Source of the DNA: Lewinellaceae bacterium
Lineage (GTDB): Bacteria > Bacteroidota > Bacteroidia > Chitinophagales > Saprospiraceae
Direction: 5' to 3'
DNA: 64,000 nucleotides
NCBI GenBank assembly: GCA_947476195.1
Contig: CANJPT010000003.1
Location: 31,880 to 95,879, forward strand
The position numbers were made by a program, and so were the translations under genes. Positions 1 through 9,117 of the stretch are shown here, in pieces. A model generated the notes under the pieces. The model did no database searches. It was not told where the DNA came from and was given only the letters and a program-made list of their open reading frames with translations. Each line of letters starts with the position of its first letter. The stretch's first letter is position 1.

Positions 1-309
1 TATAATGACGTTGTTTATGCGCTTGGATCAAAAATTATTATGATCCAAACATATTATGAACTTGATGAGATCCTACCGATGGAGTCACTTATTGACAGCT
101 TTCGTATTTATATTCGACGCAATAAAGTGATGTCAAAAAACTTAAAACGGGAGTACATCAACTATCTTGGTTTTGTAAAAAAACTGCCCACTATTTATAG
201 CCTGGATAGAAAAACAATTGCGAAATTTCGGGAAAAGGTAGCTTCCTCCACCGCTCCTACTTACAAAAAATGGCTCCTCGAAAAAATTGATGAACTTCAA
301 AAAAAATAG
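1..309 (+). CDS. C-terminal fragment of unknown protein (cut by window edge)
   Basis: The reading frame is open from base 1 and ends with TAG at 307-309, so this is the last ~102 codons of a gene that begins outside the window. An internal ATG at 40 exists but the open upstream frame argues against a start there. The visible part is charged and probably helical, rich in Lys, Arg and Glu, with no membrane segment or signal. It resembles the helical tail of uncharacterised proteins; I do not recognise the family. It overlaps the next gene by 20 bases, which suggests translational coupling. Confidence 0.55.
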   Translation, partial: YNDVVYALGSKIIMIQTYYELDEILPMESLIDSFRIYIRRNKVMSKNLKREYINYLGFVKKLPTIYSLDRKTIAKFREKVASSTAPTYKKWLLEKIDELQKK

Positions 310-1408
310 CCTGCTCGTATACTTTGCCTGCTGGGCCTCCATACTCGCTGCGCAAAAAGTATCCTTCGATGCTACCCTATATCGGGGCTCTGTATGGCGT
401 CACACACCTAAACTGACCACGCAAACAGGCGAGCACATCGGCGGACAAGAACTTGGCTTTCGTATCCATACCACCGGGCGGAAAGACTGGCAGGCCTGGC
501 AAAAATATCCTGCATTGGGCATTTCTTTGGCCCATTTTACCCTGGGAGACGGTTCGCATGGAAATGCTTTTACGGTGCTGCCGCATCTGAGTATTCCCTT
601 GCTTCGGGCAGGGCGTTGGACCGCAAATTTTCGAGTGGGTACAGGTCTGGCTTGGGTAACAAGACCGTATGACTGGTTCAAAAATCCCAATCAGAATGCA
701 ATTGGCACGCACTGGAACGCCATCACCCAATTCCGATTCGGTGCCGAATTTCGCGCTGCCCAACACCTGCGCTTTAGCGCAGGCGGCAGCATGACCCATA
801 TTTCCAATGGCGGCACATCATTGCCCAATTATGGCATCAATATTTTTTCAGGATGGGCCGGTGCAGCCTGGTTCTTAAAACCTGTAAAAAAAGAAGATCT
901 GAGACCTGCTAATAATAGCAAACACCTATTGAACAGGCGGTTTGGCGGACAAGTACAGGGTGGACTCGCCTTGCTGGAGATTGCCTCTTTGGATGGCCCT
1001 AAACATGCGGTCTGGTGCGGCTCGACAGCTGGATATTATCAGATCAGCCGCATTAACCGGGTACTTTTAGGAATGGATTATGAATTAAATAAGGCTATTT
1101 ATTCGTGGGGCCTGCATTCAGCGCGATTTGGTGATGAACTTGCCGCACGACAAGGATCCACACGTCTGGCTATTTTTGCTGCAGAGGAATTTTTGTTTGG
1201 CGACCTCAGTATTGTACTACAAACAGGAAAATATATAGGCAAAAACATCAATCAATACGTCCCAAATGAAAACTACGCCAAACTTTCTGTGCGGTACTAT
1301 TTCCCAGCGTTTTGGGGCAAGGACTTAAAAGCCTATGCGGGCATTTCCATTAAAGCACACAAGTTTACGGCGGAGTATATTTCGGGAAATGTGGGAATAT
1401 CGTTTTGA
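290..1408 (+). CDS. Acyloxyacyl hydrolase / PagL-like lipid A 3-O-deacylase
   Basis: An outer-membrane beta-barrel enzyme predicted to remove a 3-O acyl chain from lipid A. The 372-residue protein starts with an N-terminal signal peptide (hydrophobic run ending at about residue 20, LAAQ). Alternating hydrophobic strands follow. At about residue 170 lies H-I-S-N-G-G, which matches the HxSN signature of PagL, where His and Ser form the catalytic pair. The protein is about twice the length of Pseudomonas PagL, with a second barrel-like half after residue 200, as seen in Bacteroidota members. The ATG at 290 is preferred to the adjacent TTG at 287. The gene overlaps the upstream reading frame by 20 bases. 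Family assignment rests on the motif and the barrel pattern; activity is inferred. Confidence 0.7.
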   Translation: MNFKKNSLLVYFACWASILAAQKVSFDATLYRGSVWRHTPKLTTQTGEHIGGQELGFRIHTTGRKDWQAWQKYPALGISLAHFTLGDGSHGNAFTVLPHLSIPLLRAGRWTANFRVGTGLAWVTRPYDWFKNPNQNAIGTHWNAITQFRFGAEFRAAQHLRFSAGGSMTHISNGGTSLPNYGINIFSGWAGAAWFLKPVKKEDLRPANNSKHLLNRRFGGQVQGGLALLEIASLDGPKHAVWCGSTAGYYQISRINRVLLGMDYELNKAIYSWGLHSARFGDELAARQGSTRLAIFAAEEFLFGDLSIVLQTGKYIGKNINQYVPNENYAKLSVRYYFPAFWGKDLKAYAGISIKAHKFTAEYISGNVGISF

Positions 1409-1435
1409 ACACTTCGTGGTCGGTGTTTTTTCAAC

Positions 1436-1512
1436 CACTAAGGGACTAAGAAGCACTAAGGGTTATGCCGCTCATTGTCCTCTCAAAATTAGTGCTTCTA
1501 AGTCCCTTAGTG
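1436..1512. repeat. Inverted repeat between convergent genes
   Basis: Two 24-base arms, 1436-1459 and 1489-1512, are reverse complements with one mismatch and enclose a 29-base spacer. The arms themselves contain the repeated word CACTAAGGGACTAAG. The element sits between the stop codons of the PagL-like gene and rlmN, so it may act as a two-way terminator, but it has no clear T-run. It is probably a copy of a dispersed intergenic repeat. Confidence 0.6.
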
Positions 1513-1524
1513 TTTAATACATGC

Positions 1525-2574
1525 TCACTTGTTAGCCAACTGCCCACAAGCCGCATCAATATCCTTGCCCCGGCTACGGCGTACCGTAACAGTCACATCG
1601 TGCTGGGCAAGATATGCTCCAAAGGCATTCAGCCGGTTCTCGTCCGATTTCACAAAAGAAAGCCCTGGAATTGGGTTGTATTCAATGATATTGACCCGAA
1701 CCGGGAATTTTCGGCGACAGAGTTGTACAAGTTTTACGGCATCCTCTATAGAGTCGTTGAAGCCATCGAACGTAATATATTCGTAGGAAATACGACACTT
1801 GGTTTTCCAGTAAAAATATTCGAGGCTTTCCATGAGCGCAGCAAGGTTGTTGCTCTCATTAATCGGCATAATCTGATTGCGCTTGACATCGTCGGCCGCA
1901 TGTAAGCTGAGAGCCAGGTTGCAGCGGTACCCGTCATCAGCCATCTTGCGGATCATTTTGGCGATACCTGCTGTGCTGACGGTTATGCGTCGAACGCCCA
2001 TACCCAAGCCCCCGGGAGCAGGCGCTGTAATGCGGTCTATGCTTTCCATGGTACCGGAATAGGTCAATAATGGCTCGCCCATGCCCATGTACACGACATT
2101 GGTGAGCGGCTTGCCAAAGCTTTCAAGGCTCTGGCGATTTACACCCACCACTTGGTCATAAATTTCAGCAGCACTTAAATTGCGTTTTCGACCCATCTGA
2201 CCTGTGGCGCAGAACGCGCAGGTGAGACTGCAACCAACCTGTGTACTTACACATACGGTGAAGCGATCATCAGCCGGCACGGGTATCAGCACGCTTTCAA
2301 TGCGGTGACCATCGTGAGTCAGCCAGCGCGATTTGATCGTACCGTCAGCGCTGTGCTGGGTTTTATCTTCAATAAGGGTTAAAAAGCTGAATTGCTCCGC
2401 AAGCCTGGCGCGCAGGGCTTTGGATACATTGGTCATGCCTTCCCAATCGGTCACGCCTCTTACCCACAGCCATTCATAGACTTGTTTGGCCCGAAAGCGC
2501 GGCTCTCCCCAGGAAGCAAAAAGTACTTCAAGGTTTTCGAGTGAGATGGAGCGTATGTCTTGTTGCTGAAGCAT
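1525..2574 (-). CDS. rlmN: 23S rRNA (adenine-2503-C2)/tRNA methyltransferase RlmN
   Basis: Radical-SAM enzyme that methylates C2 of A2503 in 23S rRNA and A37 in some tRNAs. The 349-residue length is normal. The iron-sulfur cluster motif CSLTCAFC gives Cys115, Cys119 and Cys122. The two methyl-transfer cysteines are present: Cys108 in VCVSTQVG and Cys343 in the C-terminal DAACGQL. The SAM-binding GMGEP motif follows the cluster. The start is ATG at 2574. It stands alone on the minus strand, 66 bases downstream of the RelE cassette end, and converges with the PagL-like gene. Confidence 0.97.
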   Translation of the reverse strand: MLQQQDIRSISLENLEVLFASWGEPRFRAKQVYEWLWVRGVTDWEGMTNVSKALRARLAEQFSFLTLIEDKTQHSADGTIKSRWLTHDGHRIESVLIPVPADDRFTVCVSTQVGCSLTCAFCATGQMGRKRNLSAAEIYDQVVGVNRQSLESFGKPLTNVVYMGMGEPLLTYSGTMESIDRITAPAPGGLGMGVRRITVSTAGIAKMIRKMADDGYRCNLALSLHAADDVKRNQIMPINESNNLAALMESLEYFYWKTKCRISYEYITFDGFNDSIEDAVKLVQLCRRKFPVRVNIIEYNPIPGLSFVKSDENRLNAFGAYLAQHDVTVTVRRSRGKDIDAACGQLANK

Positions 2575-2640
2575 GAGCGGAGATCGGTTTTTTGTGGCTA
2601 ATAACGCATGTCTGGAATAACGTTGGTGGCCCTACATTTT

Positions 2641-2898
2641 TCAATTGTAAACATCCTTTCGATGGCCAACTGCAATAATATCAACCACCAGAATCTCCTC
2701 TAAAATATCGTAAATGATCCGGTAGTTGCCTTGCCTGATACGCCAACCATCGCGCCCCTTCAATTTTTTACAGCCAATTGGACGAGGGTCATCAACGAGG
2801 GAGAGGATGACTACAGACAAGATTTCCACCACAGAATCCGGAAGTTTGTCCAATTGCTTTTGGGCTGTTTTGGTGAGGACTATTTTATATTCAGGCAT
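2641..2898 (-). CDS. RelE/ParE-family toxin (intact)
   Basis: An 85-residue ribonuclease-type toxin of the RelE superfamily. It begins YKIVLTKTAQKQLDKLP, the typical first helix, has the central KKLKGRDGWRIRQGNYRIIY strand-loop region with conserved Arg residues, and ends in the beta strand VVDIIAVGHRKDVY. Full length, with no internal stop. It overlaps the upstream antitoxin gene by 8 bases, the usual arrangement for coupled toxin-antitoxin translation. It should cleave mRNA on the ribosome when free of its antitoxin; family-level inference. This is the only toxin of five in the window that appears intact. Confidence 0.9.
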   Translation of the reverse strand: MPEYKIVLTKTAQKQLDKLPDSVVEILSVVILSLVDDPRPIGCKKLKGRDGWRIRQGNYRIIYDILEEILVVDIIAVGHRKDVYN

Positions 2899-3094
2899 GA
2901 CTTTGCGCTGAGCGCTGACGGAGGTATTCTTTAAAGTCCATACGCTCTTCCTGACGATTTTTCACTTCGTCATAGCTCCGTATATCCTCTAATTCTTCCA
3001 GCTCCTCAAGCAGGAACTCAAATTCGTCTATCGTGAGCACGACCGAAATTTTTTGGCCTAGTTCGTCGGTGATATAGTGAGGAGTAAGCGTCAT
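2891..3094 (-). CDS. Antitoxin partner of the RelE toxin
   Basis: A 67-residue acidic protein. The N-terminal part (TLTPHYITDELGQKISVVLT) resembles the DNA-binding strand region of Phd/DUF-type antitoxins, and the C-terminal half is a Glu/Asp-rich helix (DEFEFLLEELEELEDI) suited to binding the toxin. I chose the ATG at 3094 over a longer reading frame starting at 3136, because the latter would run into the upstream gene and a good -7 promoter box lies at 3114-3121. It overlaps the toxin gene by 8 bases. Confidence 0.82.
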   Translation of the reverse strand: MTLTPHYITDELGQKISVVLTIDEFEFLLEELEELEDIRSYDEVKNRQEERMDFKEYLRQRSAQSHA

Positions 3095-3113
3095 GTTGTG
3101 AAATTTAGTCCAA

Positions 3114-3121
3114 CAAAGGTA
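3114..3121 (-). promoter_or_regulatory. Bacteroidota -7 box TACCTTTG for the RelE cassette
   Basis: Exact match to the Bacteroidota -7 consensus TAnnTTTG, on the minus strand, 19 bases upstream of the antitoxin ATG. It lies just upstream of the end of the von Willebrand gene, so the cassette can be transcribed independently. No clean -33 TTTG at the expected spacing is seen. Confidence 0.5.
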
Positions 3122-3122
3122 C

Positions 3123-5222
3123 TCAATAAGCCCCAAAATACCGCCTCAAAAACCACTCGCCCGCCAACAGCAAAGCCAGCAATGCAAAGATCCATTTAAG
3201 GTTGATGAGCGGGTTGGTCTGGGTCGTTTGGTATATAACGGGCTTCACGGTTTCATTCGCCTTTATCTTTTCAGCAATGCTGGCGAGTTGGGTGGGGAAC
3301 ACCGTTTCGCCGCCAAATTTTGCACTCAGCTGACGTAACACGGCATGGTTGGCAGTTGTTTCAAACAATTCCAATTCAATGGGTTGGACACTGAAACGCC
3401 CTTCATATACCAGGCCTTGCCCGTTAAAATTAACCATGGCTTTATAGGCATAAGGCCCAACCGGAAGAATGCCGGCGTTGAGCGTGTACGCTTTGCCGAG
3501 TTTATTAAACGTGTAGGTAAATTCTTTCCCGTCGCGGTTGCGAATGCTCATGGCTACGTCGGGGTCATTGGTCAATTCGTAATTGTCATTGTAGAGTTCT
3601 CCTCCAAAGGTCACAGCCTCATTTTCGTTGAAAATATTTTTATCCAGGGTAACCCGGAATTTGCGTTTATCTTCTTTGAGGGAGAGATACTGCACCGTTT
3701 TGCCGATCAATTCATCAAAAATTTCATGATTTTGATGCTGCAGGTAATCAAATAAATGCCAGCGCCACAATCCTTCTCCGAGCAATATTCCCGTTTTAAT
3801 ACCATTGGTTTCGCCTACCGCCAAAAGCGGCTGATCGGTATCCACTTTGCCAATTCGTTTGCGGAGTAGCACCTGGGCCTGCTGTGTAGCAGCAAAATTG
3901 CCAAAAGCCGAGGTCATCGGGTTGAACTTTGGAAGCTCCTCCATGACCCTCGGACTAAGTGAAAAAGCCGCAAATTGAGGCGATACCCGACCTTGTACTT
4001 CGTCACTCTGCGTGCCATCACTCTGTAGGCTTACCAGTGCCTGTGCTTTTGCCAGCGCGGCGTATCCGGTCTGCATCCCTGCAATGAAAAGCCGGGGTAT
4101 CCGCTTGGCATTCATGGTATTGAGCAAGCCGGAAAGATCATTGGTCGTGGAAGGCAGGTTGTGCAATATTACAAAGTCGTATTTGCCTATATCCAGGCCG
4201 GGGTCGTTGATATAAGCGGTGCTGACCTGGTAATTCTTGTTGCCTTCTAGGGTCGTTTTTAGTGCACTAAGGTCGGGGTGCGGGCTATTTGCCAAGAGCA
4301 GGATCTTCTGTCGGGCATCCAGCACATCTATAAAAATTTCACGGCGATTGTTGCTTGTACTTGCTTCGCCAGGCAACACAGCCGCGCTGATGATGTACGA
4401 GACTACACCTGCCTGATCGGCATCGAGTTGTACCTCTTTGGTAATGAAAAAATCATTCCCGGAAATCACCACGGGGATGCTCTGCAGCGCTTTAACCCCA
4501 GAATCACTTGATTTTGAAACCGTGACCACCGTTTGTTTGCCAGCCATATTGGTCGCCGCAAGATCAATTTGCAGGATAAACTTGTCGCCGAGGTACGCAA
4601 TCTTATTGTGGAAAACCCGCTTAACGATCAGGTCTTTTTTCGGCGTAGTATCGCCCAATGCGACCGTGTATACGGGTGCCGACAGCGGCGCATCTGAATA
4701 TGCCGGATTGCTGCCTTCGTTGTAGATACCGTCCGAAGCGAGTACTACGGCGCCCAGGTTTTGGCCTCCGTACAGGTCGTATACGCCACGAAGCAGTTCT
4801 GAATAGTTAGAGACTTTGTCGGTAAAGTTAAAATCCACCCCTTCGCGCACCTGATCGCCAAAAGCGAGTTCATGTACCTCGTAATTTTCAGCAAGGGAAT
4901 TCTTCAGTGCAGACCAATCCTGCTTATAATGCTCCAAAGCCTCCCCTTGCAGGTCGGTGGCCACACTTTCAGACTGGTCTTGTGCCAGTACCACGATAGG
5001 CTTTTTGGTTTCGGTGAAAAAACTCTTGAGCAGTGGCGACAACAACAATGCGCTTAGCAAAGTAACGGTAATCCAACGCATCAGCCCAAGCCAGCGATTA
5101 AGGTTTGGAGCTTGATCACGAAAGGTATTATCGCGATAATAAAGCAGCAGTGCATAGCCAAGTCCCAGCAGCACACAAAAGATCAGAAACCAGGCGGGGT
5201 ATTGAAAAGAAAGGTCGAGCAT
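3123..5222 (-). CDS. von Willebrand factor type A-like membrane protein
   Basis: A 699-residue envelope protein conserved in Bacteroidota. Two N-terminal membrane segments (about residues 10-30 and 48-66) are followed by a VWA-type fold beginning PIVVLAQDQSESV at about residue 75; the metal-site DxSxS motif appears as DQSES, and VVLASDGIYNEGSNP provides the second motif. Ig-like domains follow, and a final membrane segment (LINLKWIFALLALLLAGEWF) lies next to the C terminus. The overall plan, VWA domain between membrane anchors with a large periplasmic region, matches BatA-related proteins, but no MoxR or other Bat genes are nearby. Role unknown. The start codon follows directly on an AATGAC-type repeat array. 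Confidence 0.75.
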   Translation of the reverse strand: MLDLSFQYPAWFLIFCVLLGLGYALLLYYRDNTFRDQAPNLNRWLGLMRWITVTLLSALLLSPLLKSFFTETKKPIVVLAQDQSESVATDLQGEALEHYKQDWSALKNSLAENYEVHELAFGDQVREGVDFNFTDKVSNYSELLRGVYDLYGGQNLGAVVLASDGIYNEGSNPAYSDAPLSAPVYTVALGDTTPKKDLIVKRVFHNKIAYLGDKFILQIDLAATNMAGKQTVVTVSKSSDSGVKALQSIPVVISGNDFFITKEVQLDADQAGVVSYIISAAVLPGEASTSNNRREIFIDVLDARQKILLLANSPHPDLSALKTTLEGNKNYQVSTAYINDPGLDIGKYDFVILHNLPSTTNDLSGLLNTMNAKRIPRLFIAGMQTGYAALAKAQALVSLQSDGTQSDEVQGRVSPQFAAFSLSPRVMEELPKFNPMTSAFGNFAATQQAQVLLRKRIGKVDTDQPLLAVGETNGIKTGILLGEGLWRWHLFDYLQHQNHEIFDELIGKTVQYLSLKEDKRKFRVTLDKNIFNENEAVTFGGELYNDNYELTNDPDVAMSIRNRDGKEFTYTFNKLGKAYTLNAGILPVGPYAYKAMVNFNGQGLVYEGRFSVQPIELELFETTANHAVLRQLSAKFGGETVFPTQLASIAEKIKANETVKPVIYQTTQTNPLINLKWIFALLALLLAGEWFLRRYFGAY

Positions 5223-5229
5223 TTAAATC

Positions 5230-5321
5230 GTCATTGTAGTCATTAGGTCATTGAGTCATTAGGTCATTGAGTCATTAGGCCAATGACCTAATGACTCAAT
5301 GACGATGAATGACCCAATGAC
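5230..5321. repeat. AATGAC/GTCATT repeat array with perfect hairpin
   Basis: About six GTCATT units followed by four or five AATGAC units. The centre forms a perfect 17-base-pair hairpin, arms 5263-5279 and 5287-5303 with a 7-base loop. It fills the gap between two genes on the minus strand, the ThuA fusion gene upstream and the VWA gene downstream. Same family as the arrays at 29283, 50007, 51051 and 63965. Confidence 0.85.
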
Positions 5322-5362
5322 GAATCATGCCGCAAAATTGCGGAAAAAGTTGCGGCTTTACC

Positions 5363-8300
5363 TCATTCTCTCAAATCAAACCTTATCCAATCTATTGCTG
5401 CCACTGATTTGGAAGGGGCATTCTCGTTTTTTAGCACAAAAAAGACGTCGTAAAAACCCTCCGCGACTTGGGCGATAATCGGCATATTTACCTCGCTGAA
5501 CTCCATTCTTGACCCCGCAGCTTTTTTGGATAAAACAGCCTGTCCAAGTAGTTTTCCTTTGACAGAGCCCAGGCGAATTTCCATTCTGCCACCTTCAAAC
5601 TGGTATTTGCTATCGCTCATGCCAACGCCGATTGCTATGGAATGAACGCCGGTAAGGTCAACGTGTTTGAACATAAAAAATCCGTTGGACCTGATTTCAT
5701 TGAGGACCACCGTATCACCATTAAACGGGCGATAGGTCTGAATATTTTTAGACATGCTATCGGCCTGTTCCGCTTGCTGAAAAGCCGGACGCAGAGCAAT
5801 TGCCTCTCCAGCTTCAAGGGCACTTTGGCTTTGGCTTCCCCTATCGAGGTAACTCGCCTTGAAGATGAATGTGCCAGCTTTGGGCTTTGTATTTTTGGCA
5901 GTGGGCAGTGGTGGACTCAAGGAGTATTCACCTTGAAGCGGAAATGCTTGTTTCAGTTTTGGTGCACCACCCAATGAAAGGATCCAGCGCACCATTTCAC
6001 CCGCATCTTCTTCTGATATCTGCGGGTGGGCACTCATGACCACCTGTCCCCAATTACCTGCTCCACCTTTGATGATCTTTTTTGAAAGGTCGCGTACGGC
6101 AAATTCACTCTTGCTATATCGCTCAGCAATCGATTGAAATGCCGGGCCATTTACCCGTCGGTCTTCGGCGTGACAGGTGCCGCAGTCAGAGCGACCAATA
6201 AGTACTTTACCACGGGTATATTCTGACTTCTGCTTGGCGGTTTGGTGGCCTTGTGCGATGCTCGTAATGTCAAATCCGGTTTCTAAATAATCAATGGTCG
6301 TGGCCACTGAAGCCGGAGCAATAGTACCATTTGCAAGCGAACCATCTTCGACGTCTGTTACCTCCAGGTGGTATTTCAGCACCTGGCCCGGCTGATAGAA
6401 ACTTCTGTTTTTACCGCTAAAATCCCAGCGCACAAGCGGTGGTTCATTGCCTGCATTGATCTTCAGTTTTGCAGTTTTGGTGGCACCTTCGTTATCAGTT
6501 ACTTTCAGCGTAGCTTCATAAGTACCCGGGGCTATATAATTGTGGACTATACTGTCCAATTCAGGCTGCTTTGTATGCGCCGGATCTTTTTCTAAAGAGA
6601 TCCCTCCCCGAGCGGTTGCCCGTTTTGAATCAAATTTTTTGGGGGGCGTTCCATCCCCAAAATCAAGTTCATAGTGCAGTCTTTCTCCATCATAATCTTT
6701 GCTGTTTGCCACAGAAAATTTAGCTGGGAATGGCACTGCGCCAGCAGTTTTTTTAGCCTGAATATCGGGTATGGGCGGCCGGTTTCCCTGAACATAATCA
6801 ATCCGGGAAAGGCGGGCATCAGGGTTGGTAGCAAACCATTGGGTACCATATTCCAACACCCAGATGGAACCGTTTTTGTCCACTACCATGTCCATTGGGC
6901 GGGAAAGTTTAAGCTGTTCGCCAAAGGGTTCCATCCGGCTGAAATTGCCTGATGAATCCACAGTTACGGCCATCATCCAGCCGCGCATCCAGTCATAAAT
7001 AATGAGTTTTCCATCGTAATAGTCAGGAAATCGCGTTGATTTCGGGTATTTATCACAGTAATAGATGGGACCAGCCATGGCGTTCCGGCCACCCGTACCT
7101 ACCAATGGGAACTCTGGCGAATTGCCATAAGGATACCAGATAAAAGCTGGCTGAGCTGGTGGCAGCTCACGCATTCCGGTATTGTTTGGTGAGTTATTGA
7201 TAGGGTGAGCCGGGTCGTGCAATGGAGCGTTTTTCCCGGAAGCAAAGTCGTGTTCCCTGTAAGGCTTATTATTTCCTACAAAATAGGGCCATCCAAAAAA
7301 ACCGGCCGCACGGGCCCGGTTTACCTCATCATGGCCTTGAGGACCACGGGCCGTATCAGGCTCGCCAGCATCCGGACCAACTTCCCCCCAAAAAAGGAGT
7401 TTGCGGCGTTCGTCAAAAGAAATACGGAAAGGATTCCGGCAGCCCATGGCATATATCTCTGGGCGCCCCAAATTAGATTCCGACAACTGTTTCATTTCCG
7501 GCCAATGCATTTGCATGGTCTTTTCTGCAAATAAATTTCCGGCCGGGCATTCATATCCGCCATCAGGCAAAGGTTTGATCCGCAGGATTTTACCCCGCAT
7601 ATCATTTGTATTTGAAGATGATTTTTGAGCATCCCAGGCACTTCGACCTGGCTGTTCATCCGAAGGGGAGTAACCCTCAGAGGCAAAGGGGTTGGTATTG
7701 TCGCCGGTGCTTAGAAAAAGATTCCCCTCCCCATCAAACTCAATGCATCCTCCTGCGTGGCAACACTCTTCCCGCTGTACCGATACTTGCAGGATCACTT
7801 TTTCAGAAGCCCGATCCAGGGAATCGCCCTGGAAAACGAAACGCGAAAGATTGTTCACCGATTCGTCGCCGACGGGCGAATAGTAAAGATAGAGCCAATG
7901 GTTCTCCGGGTAGTGTGGGTCGAGGGCAGAGCCCATCAATCCATCCTCTAATTCAGAATGGACTGGGAGCTTGCAGACTATGTTCACTAAACCGGTGGCG
8001 GGATCGTAGAGTTTGATGGCGCCACGACGTTCGATGAACAGTATTTTGCCGTCGGGCATGAGCTCAAGCTCCATAGGCTCTGTAAGTTCTTCGGCCAGCA
8101 CGGTCTTTTGAAATCGTGTAGGATCTGGAAGCTCTGGCGTACGGCAGGCGGAATAATCTAGGCGCTTTTGCTCGCCGATGGCATAGCGGATACCGCCGAG
8201 TACGTGTTTTAAAAATTCGGGCTCGGCATAGCTTTCTTTGGTGTGGCCGAGGGCGGTATAAAAAGCCCGCCCACCATCGTATTCATGATACCAGGAAGCG

Positions 8301-8926
8301 GGGTGGCAGCTTCCTGTCTTCGATGTTTCATTCCCCACGGAAGCGCACATGGTACCACCCTTATAACTGCTTTCATCCAAGCTTAACAGCACTTTGACAT
8401 TGGGATTTAGGCTTTTAAAATTGTACCACTCGTCAAAGCGCTGCCAGGTGGCCCCAAGGTGGCGGGTCGCAGGGTGATCATGATCTTCAACCTTGAGCGT
8501 GGCCGTTTGCTGTTCCGGATGACTGCTAAAATAAGCCCCTGAAAGCCCCCCATACCAGGTCCATCCATACTCCGTATCACTGGCAGCGTGGATGCCGACA
8601 TAACCGCCGCCAGCCTGAATATATCGTTCAAAATCAGTCTCTTGTGCCGGATTTAATACATCTCCGGTAGTAGACAGAAATACGACAGCGTTATAGCGCC
8701 GCAAGTTTTTCGCATTGAAATCCTCGGCGTCTTCGGTCGTGTCTACGGCTATACCATTGGCCAAGCAAAGTTTACGCAATGCAGCCGTTGCTGTAGGAAT
8801 CGATTCGTGGCGATAGCCTTCAGTTTTGGAAAAAAGAAGGATTCGTGGTGGGATGTGGTCGGAACAATTTGGCAGAAAAATGGTGAGGGCGAGAAGGAAA
8901 AGAATACTTCGGAAGTAATGCTGCAT
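5363..8926 (-). CDS. ThuA - PQQ-type sugar dehydrogenase - PKD - cytochrome c fusion lipoprotein
   Basis: A 1187-residue exported lipoprotein: the signal ends in LPNC with lipidated Cys21. Domains in order: ThuA-like (about 27-250; GGYVGIHAASDTEY), a glucose/sorbosone dehydrogenase-type beta-propeller (about 270-690), a PKD domain (about 705-790), a class I cytochrome c domain with the haem motif CGTCH at Cys915-His919 and a likely axial Met in VVMSAHPQ, and a C-terminal CBM6-like beta-sandwich (about 1030-1187). The propeller family oxidises sugars with PQQ, and the attached haem domain could pass electrons onward. ThuA domains occur in trehalose/sugar-utilisation proteins. This architecture is known in Bacteroidota and Planctomycetes; substrate unknown. 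No PQQ biosynthesis genes are in view. Confidence 0.85.
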   Translation of the reverse strand: MQHYFRSILFLLALTIFLPNCSDHIPPRILLFSKTEGYRHESIPTATAALRKLCLANGIAVDTTEDAEDFNAKNLRRYNAVVFLSTTGDVLNPAQETDFERYIQAGGGYVGIHAASDTEYGWTWYGGLSGAYFSSHPEQQTATLKVEDHDHPATRHLGATWQRFDEWYNFKSLNPNVKVLLSLDESSYKGGTMCASVGNETSKTGSCHPASWYHEYDGGRAFYTALGHTKESYAEPEFLKHVLGGIRYAIGEQKRLDYSACRTPELPDPTRFQKTVLAEELTEPMELELMPDGKILFIERRGAIKLYDPATGLVNIVCKLPVHSELEDGLMGSALDPHYPENHWLYLYYSPVGDESVNNLSRFVFQGDSLDRASEKVILQVSVQREECCHAGGCIEFDGEGNLFLSTGDNTNPFASEGYSPSDEQPGRSAWDAQKSSSNTNDMRGKILRIKPLPDGGYECPAGNLFAEKTMQMHWPEMKQLSESNLGRPEIYAMGCRNPFRISFDERRKLLFWGEVGPDAGEPDTARGPQGHDEVNRARAAGFFGWPYFVGNNKPYREHDFASGKNAPLHDPAHPINNSPNNTGMRELPPAQPAFIWYPYGNSPEFPLVGTGGRNAMAGPIYYCDKYPKSTRFPDYYDGKLIIYDWMRGWMMAVTVDSSGNFSRMEPFGEQLKLSRPMDMVVDKNGSIWVLEYGTQWFATNPDARLSRIDYVQGNRPPIPDIQAKKTAGAVPFPAKFSVANSKDYDGERLHYELDFGDGTPPKKFDSKRATARGGISLEKDPAHTKQPELDSIVHNYIAPGTYEATLKVTDNEGATKTAKLKINAGNEPPLVRWDFSGKNRSFYQPGQVLKYHLEVTDVEDGSLANGTIAPASVATTIDYLETGFDITSIAQGHQTAKQKSEYTRGKVLIGRSDCGTCHAEDRRVNGPAFQSIAERYSKSEFAVRDLSKKIIKGGAGNWGQVVMSAHPQISEEDAGEMVRWILSLGGAPKLKQAFPLQGEYSLSPPLPTAKNTKPKAGTFIFKASYLDRGSQSQSALEAGEAIALRPAFQQAEQADSMSKNIQTYRPFNGDTVVLNEIRSNGFFMFKHVDLTGVHSIAIGVGMSDSKYQFEGGRMEIRLGSVKGKLLGQAVLSKKAAGSRMEFSEVNMPIIAQVAEGFYDVFFVLKNENAPSKSVAAIDWIRFDLRE

Positions 8927-8965
8927 GGAAAGACTGTATTTTACTTTTGAGCGGGAAAAATAGGC

Positions 8966-8996
8966 GTTGTTTTTGCTTTGACACGTATTATTTTTG
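8966..8996 (+). promoter_or_regulatory. Candidate promoter of the haloperoxidase-like gene
   Basis: TATTTTTG at 8989-8996 matches TAnnTTTG exactly; GTTG at 8966-8969 is a one-mismatch -33 element at a 19-base spacing. It lies in the divergent gap and would give a leader of about 115 bases before the ATG at 9118. Confidence 0.45.
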
Positions 8997-9117
8997 CCAA
9001 AACCTGAGCGGTCTTAAATTTGGATTAAAAATTGTCATTCCTCACCATTTCCAAAAGATTAACCGAGACATTTACGCTCTGATTCATCCTTATTCAGCTT
9101 ACTTTAAATCATTCATT

